Positions 50,601 through 58,840 are shown, numbered from the stretch's first letter. The stretch is 64,000 nucleotides of DNA from Pantanalinema rosaneae (GCF_050753385.1 NZ_JBLZFZ010000021.1:1-64000), one strand, 5' to 3'. Numbers and translations: made by a program. The notes: generated by a model not told the origin, from the sequence alone.

Positions 50601-51750
50601 TGTTGCCTATTTCTACAACAATCTGGGTGGCGCGCTGTATAAGCAGGAAAAATTGGATGAAGCTATTAGCATGTATAAAGAGGCAATTGAGCTTGACCCA
50701 AACTATGCCGCTGCTTACTACAACGTCGGGCTTGTGCTGAGTAATCAGAAGAAGTTGGATAAAGCCATTGTTATGTATAAAAAGGCGATTGAGCTTGACC
50801 CAAACTATGCCGTTGCTTACAACAATTTGGGGAATGTGCTGTATAACCAGAAGAAGTTGGATGAAGCCATTGCTATATATAAAAAGGCGATTGAGCTTGA
50901 CCCAAATTATGCCGTTGCTTACTACAACATCGGGCTTGTGCTGAACGACCAGAAGAAATTGGATGAAGCTATTAGCATGTATAAAAAGGCAATTGAGCTT
51001 GACCCAAATTATGCCGTTGCTTACTACAACATTGGGCTTGTGCTATATAACCAGAAGAAGTTGGATGAAGCCATTGCTATATATAAAAAAGCGATTGAGC
51101 TTGACCCAAACGATGCCTATCCATACATTGGTTTGGGAATTGCGCTGAGCGTCCAGAAAAAGTGGGATGAAGCCTTTACTGCCTATCAAACGGCGATCAA
51201 ACTTAGCCCCAACGATGCCAATGCCTACAGTAACTTAGGAGTTGCGCTATATGAACAGAAGAAGTTTGATGAAGCCATTGCTGTTTATCAAACGGCAATT
51301 AAGCTTGACCCCAACGATGCCTATATTTACAACGGCTTAGGAAATGTGCTAGCCATACAAGGTAAATTGAATGAAGCTATTGTTCATTATGAAAAGGCAA
51401 GCGCCCTTAATGACAATTTCTGGGAGCCTGTAATGAAAATGGGGCTAATTCGTTATGAGCAAAACCAGATTGATGAAGCCATTCGTCTCTGGCAACGATG
51501 CCTCACCCTTGATAGTACCGCAGCCGAGCCTAACCTGGCTCTGGCAGTTGCCCTGTACCGCCATCAAGGTCAAACAAACAAAGTGATTAAGTTGGCGGAA
51601 ACCGCGATCAAACAGAACGCTAAAGTCAGTGACCTCAGCTACTTAAAAGAAAACCTTTGGGGCAAAAAATTAATCATTGATACCCAAGCTCTATTACAAC
51701 ACCCTTCAATTCAGGAGATTGTTTCAAACACCAAAAACAGGCAACCTTAA
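47602..51750 (+). CDS. AAA_35-TPR STAND protein with TM segment and coiled coil
   Basis: AGGAG at 47590 supports ATG 47602, giving 1382 residues. The AAA_35 domain matches that of the previous gene (same Walker A; Walker B IVIFIDEIDSVL). A membrane segment lies at about 451-475, followed by a coiled coil of Ala/Gln/Lys-rich heptads (about 480-625) and a long TPR array (about 625-1330) of near-identical 34-residue units such as LDEAIAMYKKAIELDPNY. The array serves as a protein-binding superhelix. It is the third gene of the CHAT-headed cluster, 69 bases after the previous stop. Sensor role is inferred from architecture. Confidence 0.85.
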   Translation: MNEPPLPNYDYQVGGSLPVEAPTYVKRQADRELYESLKRGEFCYVLNSRQMGKSSLRVQVMQQLQEEGYACAAIDITSIGTATLTPEQWYGGIINNLVNGFDLYTDFDLRSWWKEQELLSPVQRLSLFFETVLLQFIQESIVIFIDEIDSVLSLSFNLDDFFAVIRDCYNRRADRPNYRRLTFTLLGVSTPSDLIQDRRLTPFNIGKAIELTGFQPQEAKPLETGLATVGNSQALMEMVLDWTGGQPFLTQKVCKLIRSAETTVATGEEAAWVESLVRQRIIENWEAQDEPEHLKTIRDRILLSGEQQMGRLLGMCQQIVQQGSIPADGSLEQAALRLTGLVVKRGNTLQIYNRIYREVFDQNWFEQALEQLRPYATELNAWIASACQEESRLLRGQTLQDALAWAAGKSLSDQDYQFLNASQEVDKRLVQLALNAQEEANQILATANRQANFRLKMAASVMGASLVVAALAGWSARNFQSEAIAARQDAKVAKQETAQSLQARDMATQIANAEKQRAQTLKQHADAEKKVAGKAKADLAQTQQALSTAKVEQARIVQQSKKQVEVAEQEVKNAEQRVATANQVEQKAQQDVQRANTQLQSAQTQRQTVERDLKDVWALSQAETQRLQDKSDEALKIYDQILKQNPSNSFVLVARGFVYLEKEMNEQALSDFQAVLEQSQDNPMAWLGFGLIQYSRKNLDKAISAYRSAIKIDRSYAAAYYNLGIALYDNQNLDEAVVAYRQAVEYDPNNIQAYIDLGNILRDKKKPDEALAIYQQALEKEPTNIFIHIYIGYALNEQKKFSEAIAIYQKALKLPDVLGSRVSIPVLAYSSLDSSLSGFKGTSDTGSPYRIINVASKQGFKVKAHAFTYHGLGNVLSNQKKWDEAIAMYKKAIELDPNFSYPYNNLGLALYNQKRLDEAIAMYKKAIELAPNDAYPYNNLGNVLNKQKKLDEAITMYRKAIILDPNYADPYNNIGLVLDEQEKFDEAISMYKKAIKVDPNVAYFYNNLGGALYKQEKLDEAISMYKEAIELDPNYAAAYYNVGLVLSNQKKLDKAIVMYKKAIELDPNYAVAYNNLGNVLYNQKKLDEAIAIYKKAIELDPNYAVAYYNIGLVLNDQKKLDEAISMYKKAIELDPNYAVAYYNIGLVLYNQKKLDEAIAIYKKAIELDPNDAYPYIGLGIALSVQKKWDEAFTAYQTAIKLSPNDANAYSNLGVALYEQKKFDEAIAVYQTAIKLDPNDAYIYNGLGNVLAIQGKLNEAIVHYEKASALNDNFWEPVMKMGLIRYEQNQIDEAIRLWQRCLTLDSTAAEPNLALAVALYRHQGQTNKVIKLAETAIKQNAKVSDLSYLKENLWGKKLIIDTQALLQHPSIQEIVSNTKNRQP
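50220..51350 (+). repeat. Tandem 102-bp TPR-coding repeats
   Basis: Successive units of about 102 bases, each encoding one 34-residue TPR, are very alike at DNA level; the units between about 50640 and 51120 differ by only a few bases. This implies recent expansion by unequal exchange or slippage and makes copy number prone to assembly error. Confidence 0.85.
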
Positions 51751-51827
51751 AGAGACTCTCAATATCCTGTAATGACTATCCTTGCCCCTAGCCAGAAATC
51801 AAACTAGTGACAACCAAAACAACTTTT

Positions 51828-52223
51828 ATGGCACAACTCACCCCCCTCGAACTCGATGATGGCAGCCTGATCTATATCGAAGCTGCGGACAACTCAATAG
51901 CAGAGATTCCTCCAGTTATCCCTCGTCCCTCTAGGGATACTGACAATCCTAAACGGGGCATCCCTGGTCTCACCCCTACCGACCCTGGCAGGCAAATCAC
52001 TCAAAGTTTCCAAGCTGTGGAACGCACGATTCGTGCCCACACTCTCTACACCTTAAACGCCTTCAAAAACTTGGGACTGGCAGAAGTCAGCGAAGTCACC
52101 TTGAAATTTGGCGTCAATGTTGATGTGCAAACTGGAGTTCCCTACATCGCCAATGGCAAAGCCGGATGTAGTACTGAAATCACTGTAAAATGCGTCTTTC
52201 CACCCAAGCCCATCGCCGAGTAA
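51828..52223 (+). CDS. Trypco1 / CU044_2847-like protein
   Basis: I chose ATG 51828 over GTG 51807. The 131-residue product begins MAQLTPLELDDGSLIYIEA and ends with a beta-rich half (VTLKFGVNVDVQTGVP, STEITVKCVF), matching the CU044_2847 (trypsin-co-occurring domain 1) family as I remember it. Such small domains accompany trypsin-like, CHAT or STAND proteins in predicted conflict systems, probably as adaptors or effector recruiters. It follows the AAA-TPR gene by 77 bases on the same strand and is the likely last gene of that operon. Confidence 0.65.
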   Translation: MAQLTPLELDDGSLIYIEAADNSIAEIPPVIPRPSRDTDNPKRGIPGLTPTDPGRQITQSFQAVERTIRAHTLYTLNAFKNLGLAEVSEVTLKFGVNVDVQTGVPYIANGKAGCSTEITVKCVFPPKPIAE

Positions 52224-52242
52224 ACGGCATCAACGAGTTGAA

Positions 52243-52443
52243 CTATTTGGGTTCAATCGGCTTGCGGATGCCTTCAAGCTGTTCCAGTTGGTCTGTATTA
52301 GGAGCAACAGCATCCCGTTCTGTCTTTTTCGGGTCACGTGCTCCATCCGATTCCGTTTTGTCCTCCGAATTGCGAGGAACAACTAACTGTCTGACCATCT
52401 CATCGTCAGAGGGATTGGATTCCTGATTCTCTGGATGCATCAT
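52243..52443 (-). CDS. Small acidic hypothetical protein (66 aa)
   Basis: A minus-strand frame from ATG 52443, with GGAG nine bases upstream, encodes 66 charged residues (MMHPENQESNPSDDEMV, ending EGIRKPIEPK). It lies between two convergent larger genes and appears disordered. No family is recognised and it may be spurious. Confidence 0.35.
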   Translation of the reverse strand: MMHPENQESNPSDDEMVRQLVVPRNSEDKTESDGARDPKKTERDAVAPNTDQLEQLEGIRKPIEPK

Positions 52444-52496
52444 GAGAGCGTTCTCCAACTGAAATTGGCAAAATCCCGCTAGCCCTCAGCTTACCA

Positions 52497-55400
52497 TCAT
52501 CCTTCTCGTTCCACCGCCCCCAGCGCAAATAACGTTGCCCGTTGTGCCGCTGTCAGCCCGATCGCACCCTTGATATTCATCCCTTCATAGGGGCGGGCAA
52601 CTCGCAGAGTTTTGAGGCATTCCCCCGTTTGCCCATCCCAAACCTGAATCAACTCATCCTCGCCACCACTGATAATAGTTTGAGCCACAGGATGAACCGC
52701 GATCGACCACACCGTTTTGCGATGCCCCTGCATCGTTTTCGTGTTTTGCCCCGTTGTCACATCCCAGACCCTCACTGTCCGATCGTCACCCCCACTGGCT
52801 AACCACTGCCCATCCGGGCTAAACGCCACTGTACGCACCCGCTGAGTATGCCCCTGCCAGATCTGCTGACAGATTCCCGTTGCCAGATCCCAAATTCGAA
52901 TCACCTGGTCTGCGCTGCCACTAGCAATCCATTGCCCACAAGGACTGAAAGCGATCGCGCTGACTGCCCCCGCATGTCCCTGCAACGTCTGCAAATATTC
53001 CCCCGTTTCAACACTCCAGAGCCTCACCGTCTGGTCGTCACTGCCACTGGCAACCGTCCTGCCATCGGGACTAAATGCCACACACTTCACGCGACTGCTG
53101 TGCTCTCGCCAAGTTTGCAGACATTCTCCAGTTTGACAATCCCACAGTTTCACTGTCTGATCCCAACTGCCACTGACACACCAGCGTCCATCTGGGCTGA
53201 TATTCACTGAATGAACCCAACCATCATGTCCTTTAAAGGTGCGTAAACACTCACCGCGATCGCAGTCCCAGAGCTTAAGGGTGCCATCATCACTCCCACT
53301 GAGCAGAAATTGGGACTGGCATTGCTCCAACGAATTTAGAGCGGTTACAGTCCCGCTTGGAACAAAAGCCAGTGTGGAAACCAGATCAGCATGTCCCTGC
53401 AAAATCTGGAAGCATTCCCCCGTCGTCATATTCCACAACCGGATCTGGTAATCCTCACCACCACTTACTAGGATTTCCCCGTTAGAACTAAGGGCGATCG
53501 CAAACACCGAATTGCTGTAACCATGCTGTGATCGAATACACCGACCTGATGCCACATCCCAAAGTTTAAGCACCTGATCACTCCCAATACTGAGCAACGT
53601 TTGCCCCTGGGGATGAAAGTCTACCAACCAGACCCGTTCTGCATGTCCCTGGCAGGTTTGTAAGCATTCCCCCGTTGTCACATCCCATAGACGAACTGTC
53701 TTATCTTCACTAGCGGTTGCCAGCAGTCGCCCATCCGGGCTAAACGCCACCGCCCAAACATCACTGCGATAATCCAACAGGCTGCGAGTACACTGCCCTA
53801 TGCTTAAATCCCACAATTTGACTGTTGCATGATCGCTACCTGTTGCAAGCGTCCTGCCATTAGGACTGAGGGCGATCGCAAGTGCCCAATTTACTGGAAT
53901 CTGATGAACCTTGTAGCAGTTTCCACTCCTGACATCCCACAGCCGTACCGTTTGATCAGCTCCACTACTAACCAGTGTTTCTCCATCAGGAGTAAAGCGA
54001 ACTGAAAAGACATGCCCCTGATGTCCTGACAAAACACGAAGGCATTCCCAGCACTCCCTATCCCACAATCGAATCGTCTGGTCATGGCTTCCACTTGCCA
54101 GCACTTGTCCGTCTGAGCTGAAGGCTAGAGACTGAACAACTTTTTGATGTCCACGCAGTGTCTTAAGGCATTGCCCCGTCTCCACATCCCACAACCGAAT
54201 TGTCTGATCATGACTGCCACTCGCCAATACCTGTCTATCCGGGCTAAGGGCTAGAGCCTGCACCCAGGCAGTATGCCCTTTGAGCGTGAGAACAGGTCGA
54301 TGCTCTGATACTTGCCAAAGACAAATTTCATGATCAATCCCTGTTGCCAGTAAACTCCCATCTGGGCTAAACGTGGCAGAGAAAAGACTGCCCAGGGTTT
54401 GTGTAAAGACAGATCGCAACAGATCCGCATTTGCAAAATTAACACCGCATAAGTTGGCACTTCCCAGAGAGGCTTGCCAGATGGTCAGGTTAGAAAAATC
54501 AAACTCGCCGATGGGAATCTTTAACTGTCCCAGTAGGTTGAGCAAATTTCCAGCCCCATATCCAGGCTGCCGGGGTGGTTGTGCCCGCAGGTTAGCCAGT
54601 ACCTGATGCAGCAGTTGACGAAGTACTTCCTGGCTTCCGAACTGAGCCATGAGTCGATCCACAAGGGGTTGGAGAATTAAACGAATTTGGGCCGTTCTCA
54701 AGTAATCCTTTGTCTGTGCTTTCACCAGTACATGGTGGTTAAACAGTGCCAGATTCCCCTGAATGATTTCGCCATGAATTTGCTCGATGAATTGCTCAGT
54801 CACATACTCCATCACCACAGGCTGTTGCGTAAAGCTGACCGATCGCCCCTCAGCAGATGCGCTTTTCTCAATAAGCGACCGTAACTGCAAAGACTCTAGC
54901 GTTTCTAACAGCGATCGCACGTTCACTGACGGCACCATATCCTGCTGCAACTCTGCCAACGTCATCCATTCCCGCTGAATTGCCAGCCAATACATCACCT
55001 GCTTTTCCATTGCCGACAGTCGATTAAACTGCTGCTCCAGTAAATCCGAAATGTCGCCAAAGATGATGGTTCCCTGTTCCAGAAACAATGCCACATTTCC
55101 GCCAAAGACCTCCTGGATCGTCGTCGCCACCATCTTCAAAGCCAGGGGATTACCCGAATAATGGGCAATTAGCGATCTCCCGTCCGCTTCCAATACTTGA
55201 AATCCCTTTTCTCGTAGGATCTCCTCTCCAGCAGATTGCATCAATCCTGCCAATTTCAAAGACCGAATAGGGAGATCCTTACCTTCCTTCGTACCCAATT
55301 CTCTCAGTTTTTCGCGGCTGGTTAACACTAGACAACTTTGATGAATGGACTCTCCCACACTTCGCAACAACTGACCGTAGCTCTCGTAGCCTGCGCGGTA

Positions 55401-56279
55401 GCCTCCAGCCCGCTGCTCCGTCTGCAAAATCGATTCGCCATTGTCGAGTACCAGCAAACATCGGGCTTGACGAAGATAATTCAATAAGAGAGAAATGCGT
55501 CCATCCAAAGATTCTGGCAGATCAGTAACCTGGTGGTTTGAGAGAAAGCCAATCACGTCGGTCAGCAACTCTTCCACAGGAGGAGCATTGCGAAGCGATC
55601 GCCAAATCACATACTCAAACTCATCCTGCACCTGCTCCGCCAGCTTGATAGATAAGGCTGTTTTACCGACTCCTCCCATTCCCAGCACTGTAACCAGGTG
55701 GCAACACTCATCCATAATCCAGGTATGGAGCACCGCCAGCTCATTTTCTCGCCCATACAACGTCGATACATTTGGGGCTTCTCCCCAGTCCTGATGCTGG
55801 ACCATTTCAGGCTTTACTGACCCTGGAGTTTCAGCTATCTCTTGAAATAACGGTTCCTCTTCATCCCCCGTCGCTTGCTTCGATCGTAACGGTCGCCGCC
55901 GTTCCCACTCTGCTTCAAACTGTTGCAAGTTAGCTGAGAGCTCTCGTCGTCGATACCACAGGCTTAGGGTAAAATGCCAATCTTCTGCTCCCTGAGTAGC
56001 CGTTCGGTTATCCTCCAGAATATCCATGAAATCCTGAAGGCGTTTCAACGCTTCTTTGATCTGCTCCCCTGTTAAAGCCCCTTCATAGCGATCTTTGGCC
56101 GTCAGTGCCTGCAAAAATCGTACCTTTGTTTTGACGACCAATCGCTTCTCTGTCTGCCAGTTCACCTGAATGGATAGGTGTTCAACATCGTCCAGTTCAT
56201 AATTAGCATAGGTAACCAGGGCTTCAAACAGACGTTTAGCCCGCTTCTTCGCTTGCGGTCCATAGTTAGGTCTTGCCAT
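52497..56279 (-). CDS. NB-ARC-WD40 STAND protein
   Basis: The 1260-residue protein has an N-terminal domain of about 165 residues (YGPQAKKRAKRLFEALVTYA) found on similar cyanobacterial STAND proteins, an NB-ARC NTPase with TLYGRENELAVLHTW and Walker A GMGGVGKT (about 199-206), Walker B CLLVLDNGE, a winged-helix part, a short pentapeptide-like stretch (FDFSNLTIWQASLGSANL) and 14 WD40 repeats from about 640 to 1230, again two propellers. It is cytoplasmic with no membrane segment, unlike the AAA_35 pair across the convergent gap. Start ATG 56279 is the only good choice. Such proteins are ligand-triggered switches; the effector is not obvious here. Confidence 0.8.
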   Translation of the reverse strand: MARPNYGPQAKKRAKRLFEALVTYANYELDDVEHLSIQVNWQTEKRLVVKTKVRFLQALTAKDRYEGALTGEQIKEALKRLQDFMDILEDNRTATQGAEDWHFTLSLWYRRRELSANLQQFEAEWERRRPLRSKQATGDEEEPLFQEIAETPGSVKPEMVQHQDWGEAPNVSTLYGRENELAVLHTWIMDECCHLVTVLGMGGVGKTALSIKLAEQVQDEFEYVIWRSLRNAPPVEELLTDVIGFLSNHQVTDLPESLDGRISLLLNYLRQARCLLVLDNGESILQTEQRAGGYRAGYESYGQLLRSVGESIHQSCLVLTSREKLRELGTKEGKDLPIRSLKLAGLMQSAGEEILREKGFQVLEADGRSLIAHYSGNPLALKMVATTIQEVFGGNVALFLEQGTIIFGDISDLLEQQFNRLSAMEKQVMYWLAIQREWMTLAELQQDMVPSVNVRSLLETLESLQLRSLIEKSASAEGRSVSFTQQPVVMEYVTEQFIEQIHGEIIQGNLALFNHHVLVKAQTKDYLRTAQIRLILQPLVDRLMAQFGSQEVLRQLLHQVLANLRAQPPRQPGYGAGNLLNLLGQLKIPIGEFDFSNLTIWQASLGSANLCGVNFANADLLRSVFTQTLGSLFSATFSPDGSLLATGIDHEICLWQVSEHRPVLTLKGHTAWVQALALSPDRQVLASGSHDQTIRLWDVETGQCLKTLRGHQKVVQSLAFSSDGQVLASGSHDQTIRLWDRECWECLRVLSGHQGHVFSVRFTPDGETLVSSGADQTVRLWDVRSGNCYKVHQIPVNWALAIALSPNGRTLATGSDHATVKLWDLSIGQCTRSLLDYRSDVWAVAFSPDGRLLATASEDKTVRLWDVTTGECLQTCQGHAERVWLVDFHPQGQTLLSIGSDQVLKLWDVASGRCIRSQHGYSNSVFAIALSSNGEILVSGGEDYQIRLWNMTTGECFQILQGHADLVSTLAFVPSGTVTALNSLEQCQSQFLLSGSDDGTLKLWDCDRGECLRTFKGHDGWVHSVNISPDGRWCVSGSWDQTVKLWDCQTGECLQTWREHSSRVKCVAFSPDGRTVASGSDDQTVRLWSVETGEYLQTLQGHAGAVSAIAFSPCGQWIASGSADQVIRIWDLATGICQQIWQGHTQRVRTVAFSPDGQWLASGGDDRTVRVWDVTTGQNTKTMQGHRKTVWSIAVHPVAQTIISGGEDELIQVWDGQTGECLKTLRVARPYEGMNIKGAIGLTAAQRATLFALGAVEREG

Positions 56280-56536
56280 CTATACCTCTGTGCTAGCCAA
56301 GAAATCCTAACACTCGAATATTTGACATGGAAAACATTGAGAGATAGGAGAGCATTTTCCAAGTAGTTCTGGAAAGAACAGCTGGATTGCCCAGCTCCCT
56401 CCTGCCGATACAGTAGGCGAACACTGTTGAACCCCGCCATCTCTCCTTTTTGCTACTCACAGGTATTCACCAACTAGAAGGGCTAGAAACAGCATTAAAT
56501 CAGATCAATAATTTGTCTTGAAAACAGTTGTACAGC
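56280..56536. other. Intergenic region with a possible inverted transposon end
   Basis: No gene is visible. Read on the minus strand from 56534, the sequence starts TGTACAACTGTTTTCAAGA and continues CAAATTATTG then ATCTGATTT, which resembles the start of end D and one binding site. If real, this is the opposite end of the element that begins at 38233; the five bases beyond it (GCTGT) match GCTGA at the other end in four positions. The match is weak. Confidence 0.3.
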
Positions 56537-56590
56537 TGTGTTTTAGAAAAACTGTATCATTGTTATCAAATTGGTGGCGCGAATTGTTTG
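56537..56590 (+). mobile_element. Transposon end E, in front of the tnsB remnant
   Basis: TGTGTTTTAGAAAAACTG at 56537 aligns with end D (TGTACGTTTTCACGAAAAAT), and one clear site, TCAAATTGGTGGCGCGAATT, starts at 56566, offset 29. Only about 117 bases separate it from the tnsB-like start, which fits the transposase-proximal end of a Tn7-like element. TGTACA at 56529 is an alternative terminus. Confidence 0.5.
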
Positions 56591-56653
56591 AATTTGGTAG
56601 AGTACTGATAACTTTTCAAGGAACTCTATTAGGCTAAGCTGTGCTGTATAGCT

Positions 56654-56815
56654 ATGGATAATGCTCCCTTTACTGAACTTCCTGAGTGCCCTGATGATGC
56701 TGTGCTACTAGATGAGAGTAGCTTTAGCACGGACATTGACGAGTTTGTGAGACACCTTGTAGTTCCTAAGTACGGGACAAAAGTTGTAGAGATTGCAAAA
56801 AGTCGGACCCATTAG
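56654..56815 (+). pseudogene. N-terminal remnant of a TnsB-like transposase gene
   Basis: ATG 56654 opens a frame of 38 residues (MDNAPFTELPECPDDAVL, then LDESSFSTDIDEF) that runs into the IS4 end at 56766 and stops at 56815 inside it. The acidic start with PDDAVLLDESSF resembles the N-terminus of TnsB proteins from cyanobacterial type V-K elements as I remember them. The position, just inside a transposon end and upstream of tnsC and tniQ remnants, is the canonical place of tnsB. The DNA-binding and catalytic parts are gone. Confidence 0.55.
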
Positions 56816-57830
56816 ACGCAGATGGATTGAGCACCAAATGGCGCAAATAATCGAATCCTAAGCGAAACAAACTTTTGGCACGACGACCGTGTTTTTTCAT
56901 CTCAATCGGCTGCCATTGATGCAACCATACGCCTGTTTTCATGGCCCAACATAAAGCTAAGGTCAACAAGGCGAACAACTTGCTCAACCGCTCGGCATCG
57001 GTGAAGTGAGTGGATTCCAGACAGAAACCCCGCGTTTTGAAAATGCCAAACAAGGTTTCAATCGACCAACGTTTGGCGTAATCTTGAACCAAATTCTGGG
57101 TGTGGACGGGCGCAATGACCACGAGTAACTCCCCATCCTCAAGTCGCAGGGCTTCCACAGCAACCGGATAACCCCAGACCCGGCAAGTGCCAGTGAGTCT
57201 TTGAGATTGACCGACTTGCAGATGGGCAAAGACGACCCGCGCCGCCAGGACCTTGCCATCGTGCTCAATCTGGTCGGTGTCCCGAATCCGTAAGCGAAAG
57301 GCTAAAGCCGGTTCGAGCAGGAGATAGCGCACCCAGGCTTGGCCAACGAACTCGCGATCCGCACACAAGCAGTTCACCCGAGCGGTGGGAAATCGTTTGG
57401 CAAAGGTTTCCATAAACCGCATCCGCTCGTCGCTGTTGGAGTTCCCTTTTTTATCCAACAGCCACCACAGAATCGGGAAGGCAACCCCTTCATGCACAAT
57501 GCCTAAGGTCAAAATGTTGTGCCAATGACTCCCGAATTTCCAGGTCGTGCGATCCAGGCTCAACACCCACCCTGGTGGAATTTGCATCCAACTCACCAAC
57601 AGGGTCGCCAGTTCGGTGTAATCCAGGTCAAACTCTCGAAAAAAGCGCTGCAACCGCTTGTAGCTCGATTCGGGCAAAGCCTTGCCGCCAAAGCCTAAAC
57701 ATAGTTCGCTTAAATTTACCGTTTTGACTTTCAGCAAGGCTAACAAAAACAAAGCCAGAAATGAAATCCTGGCTCCATGCCAGTTCAATTGGGCTTGGAG
57801 GACTCGCCTTAATTCGCTATATTGGCTCAT
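56766..57830 (-). CDS. IS4-family transposase, copy 2
   Basis: The 354-residue product is identical to copy 1 (DDE motifs LSLDRTTWKFG, CADREFVG, and YAKRWSIETLFGIFK) and intact. Its stop codon lies in the terminal repeat next to the tnsB remnant. Confidence 0.9.
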   Translation of the reverse strand: MSQYSELRRVLQAQLNWHGARISFLALFLLALLKVKTVNLSELCLGFGGKALPESSYKRLQRFFREFDLDYTELATLLVSWMQIPPGWVLSLDRTTWKFGSHWHNILTLGIVHEGVAFPILWWLLDKKGNSNSDERMRFMETFAKRFPTARVNCLCADREFVGQAWVRYLLLEPALAFRLRIRDTDQIEHDGKVLAARVVFAHLQVGQSQRLTGTCRVWGYPVAVEALRLEDGELLVVIAPVHTQNLVQDYAKRWSIETLFGIFKTRGFCLESTHFTDAERLSKLFALLTLALCWAMKTGVWLHQWQPIEMKKHGRRAKSLFRLGFDYLRHLVLNPSASNGSDFLQSLQLLSRT

Positions 57831-57907
57831 AGGGTTTCTGATGAGTGTCGTAATTCTGATGAAACCCTACCCTGCTCAATCTTTCAAGCTTTTTGTCCTG
57901 TACTTAG
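56766..57907 (-). mobile_element. IS4-family insertion sequence, copy 2
   Basis: Same 1142-base element as at 36992-38133, in the opposite orientation. The left flank is tnsB N-terminal sequence (GTAGTTC) and the right flank is tnsC C-terminal sequence (GGAAGAAAT), with no target duplication. The missing 2-3 kb of tnsB-tnsC between the flanks points to an IS-mediated deletion. Confidence 0.85.
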
Positions 57908-57908
57908 G

Positions 57909-58136
57909 GAAGAAATAACCTCCGGAGAACTTAGATTACTAGATGACATTCTGAGGGACGCTGCTGTTCGGTTACTTGAAAATAAACTTAAGGAGATTTA
58001 TGATTTAGCGCTTCAGTCGCTCAGGACTGAAAGTAGAATTATGAACCTCGATGTCAAAAAGATTTTAAGACAAACGCGAATAGACGAGCCTTTTATTCAA
58101 AGCATAAAAGGAGAGTATGTACGAGAAGGTTTGTAA
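57909..58136 (+). pseudogene. C-terminal remnant of tnsC (Tn7-like AAA+ regulator)
   Basis: After the IS end the frame reads EEITSGELRLLDDILRDAAV, then RLLENKLKEIYDLALQSL, and ends at TAA 58134-58136. The block LLDDILRDAAVRLLE matches the C-terminal helix of TnsC from type V-K elements (LDEILREAAIRSL in the family as I recall it). The AAA+ core is missing. The tail beyond this (RTESRIMNLDVKKILRQTR) is longer than in small TnsC proteins. Order tnsB-tnsC-tniQ is preserved around the deletion. Confidence 0.6.
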
Positions 58137-58176
58137 TACTACATCAGGTAGTACTCACTGATTGGGTAGACAATAT

Positions 58177-58695
58177 ATGCATATTGAAGAGCATGAGATT
58201 GTATTAGAGCGAGTTGAACCTTTTCCGGGAGAGAGTATCAGTCACTTTTTGGGTCGTTTTGAACGAGCCAATGTTTGGACGACATACCAGATCGGGCGTG
58301 TAACTGGCATCAAAGCTGGAGTCTCACGTTGGAAGAAACTGTATTTGAAACCTTTGTTTCCTACCAAACAGGAACTAGAAGTGTTAGCAGAAGTTGTTGA
58401 GGTTAGTGCTGATCGACTCGCTCAAATGTTGCCATCTCCAGTCCAAGCTCTGAAACCTCCTAAGACAATCTGTCTATGTGCTGCCTGCTATGTAGAAAGC
58501 CCTTGTCATCTCATCAAATGGCAGCTTAAGGGAGTCAATGCCTGCGATCGCCACGGATTGTATTTATTATCGAAATGCCCTCAGTGCAAAAAATCTTTTA
58601 GTGTACCAGCAGAGTGGGAAGAGGGTGCATGCTCCAACTGCGGTAAGTTATTTTCTGAAATGATCTCCTATCAGGGACGAGCCAAGAAGATGTAA
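58177..58695 (+). CDS. tniQ: TniQ-family target-selection protein (V-K CAST-like, 172 aa)
   Basis: I use ATG 58177; an earlier TTG is less likely. The short product has the TniQ signature PGESISHFLGRFERAN near the start, a KQELEVLAEVVEVSADRLAQ helix, and two zinc-binding clusters (CLCAACYVESPCH and CPQC with CSNC). At 172 residues it is of the small TniQ type known from type V-K CRISPR-associated transposons, where TniQ bridges Cas12k complexes and TnsC. It appears intact although tnsB and tnsC upstream are deleted. No Cas12k or CRISPR array is in the window, so a guide RNA role cannot be supported here. Confidence 0.8.
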   Translation: MHIEEHEIVLERVEPFPGESISHFLGRFERANVWTTYQIGRVTGIKAGVSRWKKLYLKPLFPTKQELEVLAEVVEVSADRLAQMLPSPVQALKPPKTICLCAACYVESPCHLIKWQLKGVNACDRHGLYLLSKCPQCKKSFSVPAEWEEGACSNCGKLFSEMISYQGRAKKM

Positions 58696-58840
58696 CGACC
58701 TTCTATCAATGCAATATAAATTTCTGCTCCACGATAAATTGTTTCTTCATCAAAAGATGTAGCGATTTTAGTACAAATGATCTATTATGCGGTCAACGAA
58801 TCGCTACTGGACTTAATATTTGATGGAGGCAAAAGTATTC

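Noticed and set aside
50220..51350. Regular repeats that could suggest a CRISPR array
   Set aside because: Units are about 102 bases, contiguous, in frame and encode TPRs; there are no spacers.
36992..57907. Inversion of 38-57 kb by recombination between the inverted IS4 copies
   Set aside because: In the present orientation the phosphatase continues across copy 1 and tnsB-tnsC order is kept across copy 2; flipping the segment would break both.
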